Assembly (NCBI RefSeq): GCF_020532555.1
Contig: NZ_JAJBBR010000002.1
Span: 248,001 to 312,000, forward strand
DNA: 64,000 nucleotides
Source: Microvirga lenta
GTDB lineage: Bacteria > Pseudomonadota > Alphaproteobacteria > Rhizobiales > Beijerinckiaceae
Direction: 5' to 3'
Shown in pieces: positions 45,275 to 54,070 of the stretch. Below the pieces are notes generated by a model, which was given only the letters and a program-made list of their open reading frames with translations, was not told the DNA's origin and did no database searches. The position numbers were made by a program, and so were the translations under genes. Every line of letters begins with the position of its first letter. Within the stretch, counting starts at the first letter, position 1.

Positions 45275-45449
45275 CTTATTAGCTGCCAAGCTTGATTCTC
45301 AATAGCCTCGCGGGCGTTTTGTTCCATGCCGAGGGATTTTTTCCCGCCTGCTCCTGCAGCAGGAGGATCTGGTCGTCCGAAGAAGCTGATCTAATTGTGG
45401 TCAGACGGCCGGGCCCAGGAGCCACGCGCCGCATGAGGGCCGTCGCTTC

Positions 45450-47000
45450 ATGTCCAATCCATCCGCATCGTCGCGCGTCGCCGTCGTCGGCGCAGGGCCA
45501 GGTGGTCTTGCGGCCGCCATGCTCCTCGCCAAGGAAGGCATCCCGGTCACGATCTTCGAGCGGGAGGCCGCCGTAGGAGGCCGCACCCGCACGATCACGG
45601 CGCCCGGCGGGTACAAATTCGATATCGGCCCGACCTTCTTCCTCTATCCGCGCATCCTCAAGGACATCTTCGAGGCCTGCGGCGAGCGGCTCGAGGATCA
45701 TGTCGCGATGCAGCGCCTCGATCCTCAGTACCACCTGGTCTTCGAGGGCGGCGGCGAGATCCGCGCCACGGCCGATCTGACCCGCCTCGAACAGGAAATC
45801 GCCCGCCTCGCCCCGCAGGATGCAAGGAACGTCCGCCGGTTCCTGGAGGATAACCGGGGCAAGCTGGAAGCCTTCCGCCCGGTGCTGGAGCAGGCCTTTT
45901 CGAGCCCCGCCGACCTCGTTTCCCCGGCGATGATCGCCGCTCTGCCGAAGCTCCGTCCCTTCTCCAGCGTGGACAAGGACCTCCGGCGCTACTTTTCGGA
46001 CCCGCGCGTCCGGCTCGCCTTCTCGTTCCAGACCAAATACCTGGGCATGTCGCCGTTCCAGTGCCCGAGCCTGTTCACGATCCTGTCGTTCCTGGAATAC
46101 GAGCACGGGGTCTATCACCCTATCGGCGGGTGCGGCGCGGTGTCGGAGGGCATGGCGGCGGTCGCCCGCAAGATGGGCGTCGACATTCGCCTGAACACGC
46201 CGGTCGACCGCATCCTCTACGAGAACGGGGAGGCGGTCGGGATCGAGGCGGGAGGCGAGCGTGTCCCGGCGGGCTCCATCGTGGTGAACGGCGATTTCGG
46301 GCACGCCATGCGCCGCCTCGTGCCGGAAGCGATGCGCCCGCGCTGGCGCGACAGGAAGCTCGACCGTGCGAAGCTCTCGTGCTCGACCTTCATGCTCTAT
46401 CTCGGCATCGAGGGCGGCGTCGGCGATCTGGCCCACCACACGATCCTGCTTTCGCGCGACTACGAGCGCAACATCCGCGAGATCACCGAGGGCACCCTGT
46501 CCGAGGAGCCCTCGGTCTATGTGCAGCATGGCGGCGCGACCGATCCGTCGCTCGCCCCCGAGGGGCACACCAGCCTCTACGTGCTGGTGCCCGTGCCCAA
46601 CCTGCGCTGCAGCATCGATTGGGCTCGCGAGGCGCCGCGTTACCGGCGGATCGTGCTGGAGCGACTGAAACGCCTCGGGCTCGGCGACATCGAAAGCCGC
46701 ATCCGCTTCGAGCGCATGGTGACCCCGACCCACTGGCAGGACGAGTTCGCCGTGTTCGAGGGCGCCACCTTCAATCTGGCGCACAACCTGACGCAGATGC
46801 TCTACTTCCGCCCGAACAACCGCTTCGGGCGCAATGTCTATCTGGTCGGAGGCGGCACCCACCCGGGCAGCGGCCTGCCGGTGATCTACGAGGGCGCCCG
46901 GATCACCACGCGACTGCTGCTGGAGGACCGGGAGCGCCGCCGCGCCGGCGACACCGGCCAGGAGCCCCTGCTCGCCCCTGTCGGCGAAGCCACCCTGTGA
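45450..47000 (+). CDS. CrtI-family phytoene/diapophytoene desaturase-like protein, first copy
   Basis: 516 residues. Rossmann FAD motif VAVVGAGPGGLAAAMLLAKE, GYKFDIGPTFFLYPRIL, YLGMSPFQCPSLFTIL, then the C-terminal CrtI signature in RNVYLVGGGTHPGSGLPVI. Architecture and length match bacterial carotenoid desaturases/oxygenases. The cluster context (hpnCDE-type squalene synthesis, a second CrtI gene, a glycosyltransferase and an acyltransferase) argues for a C30 substrate. Whether it desaturates squalene/dehydrosqualene or oxidises the terminal methyl (CrtP-like) cannot be assigned from sequence alone. A DUF2141 gene follows 10 bp downstream. Confidence 0.88.
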   Translation: MSNPSASSRVAVVGAGPGGLAAAMLLAKEGIPVTIFEREAAVGGRTRTITAPGGYKFDIGPTFFLYPRILKDIFEACGERLEDHVAMQRLDPQYHLVFEGGGEIRATADLTRLEQEIARLAPQDARNVRRFLEDNRGKLEAFRPVLEQAFSSPADLVSPAMIAALPKLRPFSSVDKDLRRYFSDPRVRLAFSFQTKYLGMSPFQCPSLFTILSFLEYEHGVYHPIGGCGAVSEGMAAVARKMGVDIRLNTPVDRILYENGEAVGIEAGGERVPAGSIVVNGDFGHAMRRLVPEAMRPRWRDRKLDRAKLSCSTFMLYLGIEGGVGDLAHHTILLSRDYERNIREITEGTLSEEPSVYVQHGGATDPSLAPEGHTSLYVLVPVPNLRCSIDWAREAPRYRRIVLERLKRLGLGDIESRIRFERMVTPTHWQDEFAVFEGATFNLAHNLTQMLYFRPNNRFGRNVYLVGGGTHPGSGLPVIYEGARITTRLLLEDRERRRAGDTGQEPLLAPVGEATL

Positions 47001-47010
47001 GGATGCGGCC

Positions 47011-47414
47011 ATGCGGTCCCTCGGCCTTGCAGGACTTCTCGTGTTGGCCGGCACCGCCGCGCAGGCGGCGACCCTCGTGATCCGTGCGGAGGGCGTCACG
47101 CCGGACGGCAACAGGATCTATGCCGGCATCTGCGACAGGAGTTTCGAGGAGGCGACCTGTCCCTACAGGGCCAGCAGCCCCGCCTCGGCGGGGCGGGTCG
47201 AGCTGCGGGTGAGGAACGTGAAGCCCGGCTCCTATGCCATCGCGGTTTTCCATGACCGCAACGGCAATGCGAAGCTGGACCGCAGCTTCATCGGCCTGCC
47301 GGCGAGCCCTACGGCTTCTCGAACGACGCAGGCCGGCGCGGGCGCCCCGATTTCGAGGCGGCCCGCATCGTCGTGCGGGAGCCCGCGACAACCGTGGTCG
47401 TTCCCGTTCGCTAG
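47011..47414 (+). pseudogene. DUF2141 domain protein gene with an apparent 1-nt frameshift
   Basis: Residues 1 to ~98 read normally: signal peptide MRSLGLAGLLVLAGTAAQA, then GNRIYAGICDRSFEEATC and YAIAVFHDRNGNAKLDRSF, which is the DUF2141 core. After IGLP the frame turns to low-quality sequence. One base off, the other frame continues with EPYGFSNDAGRRGRPDFEAA and ends VVVPVR, exactly the expected DUF2141 C-terminus, with a TAG at 47412-47414. The shift point is near 47301-47305 (ccggcgagccc; one G seems missing). Could be a sequencing error, an assembly error or a true mutation. Family role in carotenoid loci is unknown. Confidence 0.8.
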
Positions 47415-47648
47415 AGGCGCCATGCAGGACCACGCTTCCGCTCCTCCGTCGCATTCCCGGGTCGATCCGGCCCCCATGGGAGCGGGCTTTTCCTGCGGCG
47501 CTCCCGCGGCGCCCATCAATGACCCGTGCCTCGCCTTGAAGTGGGCCATGCCCTTCCTAGAACCAGAAGTCAGGAGCATGCCCCCATTCTCCGGGACCGA
47601 TCGAACGAGCGGGCACGGCCGGACCAACGCCTTCCTTGGAGGACATTC

Positions 47649-49184
47649 GTGAGCAGTCAGGGGACTTCGGTAGCCGTCATCGGCGGCGGTTTGGGGGGAT
47701 TGGCGGCAGCCTGCGTGGCGGCCGCGCGCGGACACCGGGTCACCCTCTATGACAAGAATCCCTGGCTTGGCGGCAAGGCGGCGGTGCTGCACGAAGGCGG
47801 TTTCCGCTTCGATATGGGTCCGACCATCCTCACCGTTCCGCGCGTCCTGGAGCGCATCTTCGCCGAGGCCGGACGCAATCTCTCCGATTATCTCGACCTC
47901 GTGCGCCTGGACCCGCAATGGCGCTGCTTCTTCGACGACGGCTCGCGCATCGACCTGCTGGAGAACGTCGACGCCATGGCCGAGGCCATGGACCGTTTCG
48001 CGCCCGGCAAGAAGGCGGGCGACGGCTACCGGAGGTTCCAGGAGCTGTCCGAGAACCTCCATCACATCTCCAACCGCTTCTTCTTCTGGAAGCCGGTGGA
48101 GGACCTGTTCGACACGATCAACATCCGCGCCAACATGAATCCCGCGACCCTGCGGGACGTCCTGTCCCTGCGCATGGGGTCCTCCGTCGCCGGCACGATC
48201 CGCTCCAAGGTGAAGGACGACCGTCTCGCGCAGATGCTCGACCATTTCACGCAATATGTGGGCTCGTCTCCCTACGGATCGCCCGCGGTTCTGTGCGCCA
48301 TCGCCCATATGCAGGCGGCCGAGGGCGTCTGGTATCCCATGGGCGGCACCCGCGCCGTGGCCGAGGCCCTGACGAAGCTCGCCGCCGAACTGGGTGCGAC
48401 CTTCCGGCCCGACACGGATGTGCAATCCCTCCAGATCGAGAACGGCGCGGTGACGGGCCTCGTGACCGCGAACGGGGACGCGGTGGCCTATGACAGGGTC
48501 ATCTCCAACATGGACTCGATCCGCACCTATCAGGAGCTCGTGGGCGGCGAGGTCGGCGTCCACTACGCCAAGAAGGACTTCGAGCCCGCCTGCTCCGGCG
48601 TCGTGCTCTATCTCGGCCTCGACCGGCGCTACGACCATCTGCTCCATCACGATTTCGTCTTCTCCCGCGATCCGGAGGAGGAATTCGACTTCATCTATCG
48701 CAAGGGCGAGCCCGCGCCCGATCCAACGTGCTACATCGCGGCCCCCTCGGGCACGGACCCGAGCGTCGCGCCCGAGGGTGGCGAGGCGCTCTACGTGCTC
48801 GTTCACACCCCGTACCTGCGCCCCCATCACGACTGGTCGCAGATGTTCCCCGCCTACCGGCAGGTCATTCTCGACAAGCTGAAACGCGCCGCCGGCATGG
48901 AGGACATCGAGAGCCGCATCGTCGTCGAGCGCCACCTGACGCCGCAGGACATCCACGACCGCTACAAGGTGCTGAACGGTGCGATCTACGGCCTGGCGAG
49001 CCACGGCAAGTTCATGGGCGCGTTCAAGCCCGGCAACAGAAGCCGGCAGGTGAGCGGGCTCTACCTCGCGGGCGGCGCCGCCCATCCGGGCCCCGGCATG
49101 CCCATGGTGATGATGTCCGGCTGGATCGCCGCCGACGCGCTCGATGCGGATGTGAAAGGCGAGAACGTACGGAAAGTGTCTTGA
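47649..49184 (+). CDS. CrtI-family desaturase-like protein, second copy
   Basis: 511 residues from the GTG at 47649, chosen for GGAGG 6 nt upstream and for a start at SSQGTSVAVIGGGLGGLAAA. The FAD motif is VAVIGGGLGGLAAACVAA; FRFDMGPTILTVPRVLERIF, YVGSSPYGSPAVLCAIAHMQ and SGLYLAGGAAHPGPGMPMV are diagnostic of the CrtI/CrtN/CrtP group. It is similar in length to the first copy but clearly a separate subfamily. Two CrtI-type enzymes in one operon fit a two-stage C30 pathway (desaturation, then oxidation or further desaturation). Confidence 0.9.
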   Translation: MSSQGTSVAVIGGGLGGLAAACVAAARGHRVTLYDKNPWLGGKAAVLHEGGFRFDMGPTILTVPRVLERIFAEAGRNLSDYLDLVRLDPQWRCFFDDGSRIDLLENVDAMAEAMDRFAPGKKAGDGYRRFQELSENLHHISNRFFFWKPVEDLFDTINIRANMNPATLRDVLSLRMGSSVAGTIRSKVKDDRLAQMLDHFTQYVGSSPYGSPAVLCAIAHMQAAEGVWYPMGGTRAVAEALTKLAAELGATFRPDTDVQSLQIENGAVTGLVTANGDAVAYDRVISNMDSIRTYQELVGGEVGVHYAKKDFEPACSGVVLYLGLDRRYDHLLHHDFVFSRDPEEEFDFIYRKGEPAPDPTCYIAAPSGTDPSVAPEGGEALYVLVHTPYLRPHHDWSQMFPAYRQVILDKLKRAAGMEDIESRIVVERHLTPQDIHDRYKVLNGAIYGLASHGKFMGAFKPGNRSRQVSGLYLAGGAAHPGPGMPMVMMSGWIAADALDADVKGENVRKVS

Positions 49185-49246
49185 GACAGGAAGCGGACCC
49201 AGCAGCCGGAAGACGAAGCCGGAACCGGCCCGCGGAGGCCTCTCCG

Positions 49247-50020
49247 GTGGCGCGCCGCTCCGCCGTCGTCCATCGCTTCATGCTCTCCTATTTCCGCCGC
49301 TATTTCACGCAGCACATGAACGCGCTGCGGATCGCCTCGTGGGGCAGTCCTGCGATGCCGCAGCAGGGCCCGGTCGTCGTCTATTCCAACCACCCGGCCT
49401 GGTGGGACGCGGCGGTTTACATCCTGGCCGCGGACCGTTTCCTCCCCGACTACGAGAGCTACGCGCCCATCGATGCCGCCATGCTGCAGCAATACGGCGT
49501 CTTCAGCCGCATCGGAGCCTTCGGCGTGGACCTCGACACGCCGCGAGGCGCGGCGGCCTTTCTCAAGGCGAGCAAGGACATCCTCTCTTCCCATCGACGC
49601 GCGCTCTGGATCACTGCGCAGGGCCGCTTCAGCGACGTGCGGGAGCGCCCGCTCGGCCTCAGGCCCGGCGTGGCGCGCCTCGTCGAACTCGCCCCTGACT
49701 GCACCATCGTGCCGCTCGCCATCGAATACGCCTTCTGGGCGGAACGCGGCGCCGAGGCCTTCATCGCTTTCGGGCCGCCGATGCAGGGACGCGATCTCGT
49801 CGGTCAGCCCCGCACCGCCCGCCTGGAACGTCTCGAGAGCACGCTTGCGGAAACGCTCGACCGTCTGAGCGCCGATGTCGAAAGCCGCGATCCGGACAGA
49901 TTCCGGATCGTCCTCGAAGGCCGTTCCGGCATCGGCGGCATCTATGACGGCTGGCGTCGCGTGGCGGCGGCCCTGACCGGACGCAGATTCGATCCATCGC
50001 ACGAGGGGCACCGTCCATGA
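49247..50020 (+). CDS. Acyltransferase (PlsC-like), carotenoid cluster
   Basis: 257 residues from the GTG at 49247 (GGAGG 8 nt upstream). PlsC-like motifs: YSNHPAWWDAAVY (H-x4-D), FGVDLDTPRGAAAFL, and the TIVPLAIEYAFWAERGAEAF block; motif III is degenerate (WITAQGRFSDVRERPLG where FPEGTRS is usual), as in carotenoid-associated acyltransferases. Alternative starts are TTG 49181 and ATG 49280. Its position between the desaturase and a GT2 glycosyltransferase suggests acylation of a carotenoid glycoside. The stop overlaps the next gene's ATG by 4 bp. Confidence 0.82.
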   Translation: MARRSAVVHRFMLSYFRRYFTQHMNALRIASWGSPAMPQQGPVVVYSNHPAWWDAAVYILAADRFLPDYESYAPIDAAMLQQYGVFSRIGAFGVDLDTPRGAAAFLKASKDILSSHRRALWITAQGRFSDVRERPLGLRPGVARLVELAPDCTIVPLAIEYAFWAERGAEAFIAFGPPMQGRDLVGQPRTARLERLESTLAETLDRLSADVESRDPDRFRIVLEGRSGIGGIYDGWRRVAAALTGRRFDPSHEGHRP

Positions 50021-51123
50021 TGATTGCGCTCGGGCTCGTCCTGCTGGTGCTGGCCGCTTTCCCCGCCGTACTGGCGTTCATGAACCTCGCCGTTCTGCAG
50101 GGCACCCCGAGGCATCGTCCGCAGGCGGATACCCTGGTCTCGATCATCGTTCCGGCGCGCAACGAGGCGACGAACATTGCGCCGGCCTTGGATTGCGCCC
50201 TGGCGAGCGTCGGAGTGCCGGTCGAAGTCCTCGTGATCGACGACGGCTCCACCGATGCCACCGCCGAGATCGTGCGCGCCTATGCGGCGCGCGACGGGCG
50301 CGTGCGGCTCCTCACGGCTCCTCCCCTGGAGGACGGCTGGACCGGAAAGGTCCATGCCTGCCATCACGCTGCGCTGGCCGCGCGCGGCACGCATTTCCTG
50401 TTCGCGGATGCGGATGTGCGCCTTGCGCCCAACGCGGCCGCGATCCTTGCCGGTCACGCCCAGGCCACCGATGCGAAGCTGGTGAGCGCCGTGCCGCGCC
50501 AAGTCATGAAGTCGCTCGGCGAATGGCTGATCGTGCCGACGATCAACTTCCTGATGCTCGGCTATCTTCCCATGGGATTCATGCGCCTCTCGCGGGATCC
50601 CGGCCTCGGCGCGGCCTGCGGCCAGCTCGTTCTCGTCGAGGCGCAGGCTTACCGCGCCGCGGGCGGGCACGAAGCGATCCGCTCCCTCATCCATGACGGC
50701 ATCCAGCTCGCCCGCCTCTTCCGCCGGAAGGGCTACATGACCGATCTCCTGCCCGGCGACCGCCTCGCCTCCTGCCGGATGTATAAGAGCTTCCGCGAGG
50801 CCTGGGCGGGCTTCGCCAAGAATGCCCATGAGGGAATGGCGACACCCGTGGCCCTGCCGGTCTGGACCGTTCTTCTCTTCGGCGGCCATGTCCTGCCGTT
50901 CGTGCTTCTCGCCGTCGCCCCTTCAGTTCCCATCGCGCTGGCGGCCTTCCTGTCCTTGGGCACTCGCGCCATCGTGACCGTGGCGACGCGCGAGAACCCA
51001 TTGTCCATTCCCCTGCATCCTTTCACCATCCTGGTGGGTCTGGCGATCCAATGGAGCGTGCTCCTGCGGATCGGATCGGCACGCCGCGCCGGGTGGAAGG
51101 GCAGGCTCTATCCCGTAGGGTAA
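50017..51123 (+). CDS. GT2 glycosyltransferase (CrtQ-like)
   Basis: 368 residues. N-terminal TM (ALGLVLLVLAAFPAVLAFMN), GT-A catalytic domain with VSIIVPARNEATNIAPAL, VEVLVIDDGSTDATAEIV, the D-x-D-like FLFADADVRLAPNA and the acceptor-binding IRSLIHDGIQLARLFRRKGY. C-terminal hydrophobic segments (VALPVWTVLLFGGHVLPF and others) anchor it in the membrane. This architecture matches CrtQ of the staphyloxanthin pathway and its relatives. The proposed role is glycosylation of the C30 carotenoid carboxylate, inferred from context. Confidence 0.85.
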   Translation: MMIALGLVLLVLAAFPAVLAFMNLAVLQGTPRHRPQADTLVSIIVPARNEATNIAPALDCALASVGVPVEVLVIDDGSTDATAEIVRAYAARDGRVRLLTAPPLEDGWTGKVHACHHAALAARGTHFLFADADVRLAPNAAAILAGHAQATDAKLVSAVPRQVMKSLGEWLIVPTINFLMLGYLPMGFMRLSRDPGLGAACGQLVLVEAQAYRAAGGHEAIRSLIHDGIQLARLFRRKGYMTDLLPGDRLASCRMYKSFREAWAGFAKNAHEGMATPVALPVWTVLLFGGHVLPFVLLAVAPSVPIALAAFLSLGTRAIVTVATRENPLSIPLHPFTILVGLAIQWSVLLRIGSARRAGWKGRLYPVG

Positions 51124-51128
51124 CGCAT

Positions 51129-52787
51129 ATGGAGATGGCTCCCTTGCAAGCCACGAAGCGCCCGCAGGACGAGAACTTCCCGGTCGCCTCCCTCTTGCTC
51201 TCGCGCGAGCATCGCGGCGCGGTGCTGGCCTTCTACCGTTTCGCGCGCATGGCCGACGACATCGCCGATGCTCCAGACTTGTCCGCGCCCGAGAAGCTGA
51301 TCCGGCTCGAGACTCTCGAACAGGCCCTGGTCTCGGGCGATGCCGCCTGTCCCGAAGCGGCGCGCCTGCACGCGGTGGACGGGCGCTACGGCACCGGCAT
51401 CGCGGAGGCGCGCAGCCTTCTTCGCGCCTTCCGCCAGGACGTGGTCAAGGCGCGCTATCTCGACTGGTCGGAGCTCACATCCTACTGCACCTTGTCGGCC
51501 GAGCCCGTCGGGCGCTTCCTCCTGCGGCTGCACCGGGAATGCGAGGCGGCTCAAGGACCCGCAGACGCCCTCTGCACCGCGCTGCAGATCCTCAACCACC
51601 TTCAGGATTGCCGTGCCGACCGGGAGACCCTCAACCGCATCTATGTCCCGCTCGCGTGGCTCGACCGGGCGGGCGGCGAGACCGCCTTCTTCGAACCCTC
51701 GCGCGCATCCCGGCGCAGGGACGTTCTCGACGCCATGCTCGACCGGGTCGACGATCTGATCGACCGCGCGCGCGCCCTGCCCGAGCGGCTGCAGAACCGG
51801 CGCCTGCGCGCCCAGAGCATCGCGACGATCATTCTCGCGGAGCGCCTGAGCCGGCGGCTGCGCCAGCACGACCCCGTTCTCACCCGGGTCCGGATCGGCC
51901 GCATCGACGCCGCCCGGGCCTTCCTCGGCGGGTTCGGTGGGACGGGCGCTCGCCTCGCCAATTCGGATCCCCGCGTGACGGCGGCAGCCGTGATGCGTTC
52001 GGGCTCCTCCTTCCGGCTCGGCATGCAGAGCCTGTCGCCGGAGCGCCGCCGCGCCATCCATGCGGTCTACGCCTTCTGCCGCGCCGTCGACGACATTGCG
52101 GACGGCATCGCGCCGGCTTCGGAGAAGCGCCGCTTCCTGGCCGAGTGGCGCCGGGAGATCGACCGTCTCCACCGCGCGCCGCAGACGCCGATCGGACGGG
52201 AGCTGGCGCGGGCGTCGAGCCTCTACAAGCTGCCGGTGGAGGAATGCCATGCGCTCATCGACGGCATGGAGACCGATTGCGCCGACCGGGTCCGCCTTGC
52301 CGACGACCGCGCCCTGGACCAGTACGCGCGCCGCGTCGCCGGTTCGGTCGGGGCCCTGTCGATTCGCATCTTCGGCGCGCCGCGGGCGCACGACTTCGCC
52401 GTACAGCTCGGGCGTACGCTGCAGCTCGTGAACATCCTGCGCGACGTGGACGAGGATGCGGCGCGCGAGCGCGTCTACATTCCCCTCTCGCGCCTCGCCC
52501 AGCTGGGCATGACCGATGCGCCGGCTGCCGTGCTCGTGGCGGATCCGCGTTTCGCCCGCGTCTGCGAGACTCTTGCCGCCGATGCGCGAGCGGCCTTCGC
52601 GGCAGCGGACGAGGCCCTCACACGGCTCGACCGCTCCAGCCTCAAGCCGGCGATCCTGATGATGGAAAGCTATCGGCGCATCCTGGACCGTCTCGAGGTC
52701 CGCGGCTGGGGCACGCGGACCGGCAAGCTTCAGCTGACGGCCACGGACAGACTGCAGCTCTTCACCCGAGCCATGAGGGCCGCATGA
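51129..52787 (+). CDS. Fused HpnC-HpnD: presqualene diphosphate synthase and hydroxysqualene synthase in one polypeptide
   Basis: 552 residues containing two trans-prenyltransferase domains. Residues ~1-275 are HpnC-like: AFYRFARMADDIADAP (first Asp-rich motif), LQDCRADRETLNRIYVPLAW (second). Residues ~285-552 are HpnD-like: IHAVYAFCRAVDDIADG (first), QLVNILRDVDEDAARERVY (second). Both domains keep the DxxxD-type motifs. HpnD condenses two farnesyl diphosphates to presqualene diphosphate and HpnC converts it to hydroxysqualene; these are normally separate proteins. There is no stop or frameshift between them in the given sequence. Ends with an ATGA overlap to hpnE. Confidence 0.9.
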   Translation: MEMAPLQATKRPQDENFPVASLLLSREHRGAVLAFYRFARMADDIADAPDLSAPEKLIRLETLEQALVSGDAACPEAARLHAVDGRYGTGIAEARSLLRAFRQDVVKARYLDWSELTSYCTLSAEPVGRFLLRLHRECEAAQGPADALCTALQILNHLQDCRADRETLNRIYVPLAWLDRAGGETAFFEPSRASRRRDVLDAMLDRVDDLIDRARALPERLQNRRLRAQSIATIILAERLSRRLRQHDPVLTRVRIGRIDAARAFLGGFGGTGARLANSDPRVTAAAVMRSGSSFRLGMQSLSPERRRAIHAVYAFCRAVDDIADGIAPASEKRRFLAEWRREIDRLHRAPQTPIGRELARASSLYKLPVEECHALIDGMETDCADRVRLADDRALDQYARRVAGSVGALSIRIFGAPRAHDFAVQLGRTLQLVNILRDVDEDAARERVYIPLSRLAQLGMTDAPAAVLVADPRFARVCETLAADARAAFAAADEALTRLDRSSLKPAILMMESYRRILDRLEVRGWGTRTGKLQLTATDRLQLFTRAMRAA

Positions 52788-54070
52788 TGGCGAGGCGCAC
52801 GCATATCGTCGGCGCGGGACTGGCGGGCCTGAGCGCGGCCCTCGCGGTGACGGCGGAAGGCGGAGAAGCCTTTCTGTACGAGGCCGCGCCCCAGGCGGGC
52901 GGGCGCTGCAGGACGATCCAGCCCGGGGCCGGATTCTGCCACGACAACGGCACCCATGTTCTCTTCGCGGCCAACCGGCGCGCCCTCGCCTTCCTGGACG
53001 CCGTCAAGGCCAGGCATCGCTGGATCGAGCCCGAGCCCGGGGGCCTTCCGATCCACAGCGCGAGAAGCGGGCGGACGCGGCGCATCGGCCTTTCTCCCTG
53101 GTCGTGGCTGAACCCGGCGCGTCGGCCCGAGGGCCTCGGGCTTTTCGACCTCGGATGCCTCCTTCGCCTCGCCTTCTCGTCGGCGGACAGGCCCGTGGCC
53201 GACCTGATCGGGGAACGGCCGATCCTCGAGAACCTGATCGAGCCCCTCACGGTCGCTGTGCTCAACACACCGGCGGCGGATGCCTCCTCCCAGCGTCTCG
53301 GCTGCGCCATCCGGCGCCTGCTTCGTCCGGGGTCGGGCAGGCTCCTCGTCGCGCGCCATGGACTGAACGAAGACCTCGTCGAGCCCGCCCTTCGCACCCT
53401 GACGAAGCGTGGCGTGCCTCTCCTCACGGGGCAGCGCCTGCGGGCGGTCCTGACCAACAACAACCGCGCCATCGGTCTGGCCCTGAGCGACCGGACCGTC
53501 GCCCTGGGGCCGGAAGACCAGGTGATCCTGGCGCTGCCGCCATGGGAGATCGCACGGCTCATGCCCGAGCTCCCCGTTCCCGACCGGTTCGAGCCGATCC
53601 TCAACATTCACTACCGCCTGTGCGGCCTCGACCGGCCGCGCTTCATCGGCTTCACCGGCACGCTGGCCCAATGGGTGCTGGTGCGGGACGACCATGTGAG
53701 CGTCACGGTCTCGGCGGCGGCCTCCGTGATCGACCGGGACGGCCAGGAGGTCGCGGCCCTCATCTGGCGGGAGATCGCCCCGACCCTGCGCGTGTTCGGT
53801 CTCGAGGCGGATGCGGACCGCCAGCCGGAGGCGCGGGTCGTGAAGGAGAAGCGCGCCACGATCCGGCAGGCGGCGAGCCCCCTTCCCCAGCCGCCCCTGC
53901 TCCCGCTTTCGAACGTCGCCCTGGCGGGCGACTGGATCGGCTCCCTGCCGGCCACCATCGAGAGCGCCGTCACGGCCGGCGAGCAGGCGGTGGCCGCGCT
54001 CGGCCATGCCCGGAGAACGCGCCTGCCGGCGTCGCTTCCCCATTCGCTCAAGGTGGAGGACGCCGCATGA
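52784..54070 (+). CDS. hpnE: Hydroxysqualene dehydroxylase HpnE
   Basis: 428 residues, FAD amine-oxidase fold: HIVGAGLAGLSAALAVT, EAAPQAGGRCRTI, FCHDNGTHVLFAANRR, and C-terminal NVALAGDWIGSLPATIESAV with the FAD-binding GDW. Matches the HpnE/squalene-associated FAD desaturase family. It converts hydroxysqualene to squalene, completing the HpnCDE route. The start at 52784 overlaps the upstream stop by 4 bp; a second ATG is at 52787. Confidence 0.93.
   Translation: MMARRTHIVGAGLAGLSAALAVTAEGGEAFLYEAAPQAGGRCRTIQPGAGFCHDNGTHVLFAANRRALAFLDAVKARHRWIEPEPGGLPIHSARSGRTRRIGLSPWSWLNPARRPEGLGLFDLGCLLRLAFSSADRPVADLIGERPILENLIEPLTVAVLNTPAADASSQRLGCAIRRLLRPGSGRLLVARHGLNEDLVEPALRTLTKRGVPLLTGQRLRAVLTNNNRAIGLALSDRTVALGPEDQVILALPPWEIARLMPELPVPDRFEPILNIHYRLCGLDRPRFIGFTGTLAQWVLVRDDHVSVTVSAAASVIDRDGQEVAALIWREIAPTLRVFGLEADADRQPEARVVKEKRATIRQAASPLPQPPLLPLSNVALAGDWIGSLPATIESAVTAGEQAVAALGHARRTRLPASLPHSLKVEDAA

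Noticed and set aside
47011-47652. 213-codon frame reading through the DUF2141 gene and ending in a GTGA overlap with the next desaturase
   Set aside because: Its second half has no family similarity, whereas the +1 frame carries the true DUF2141 C-terminus; the overlap is taken to be chance.
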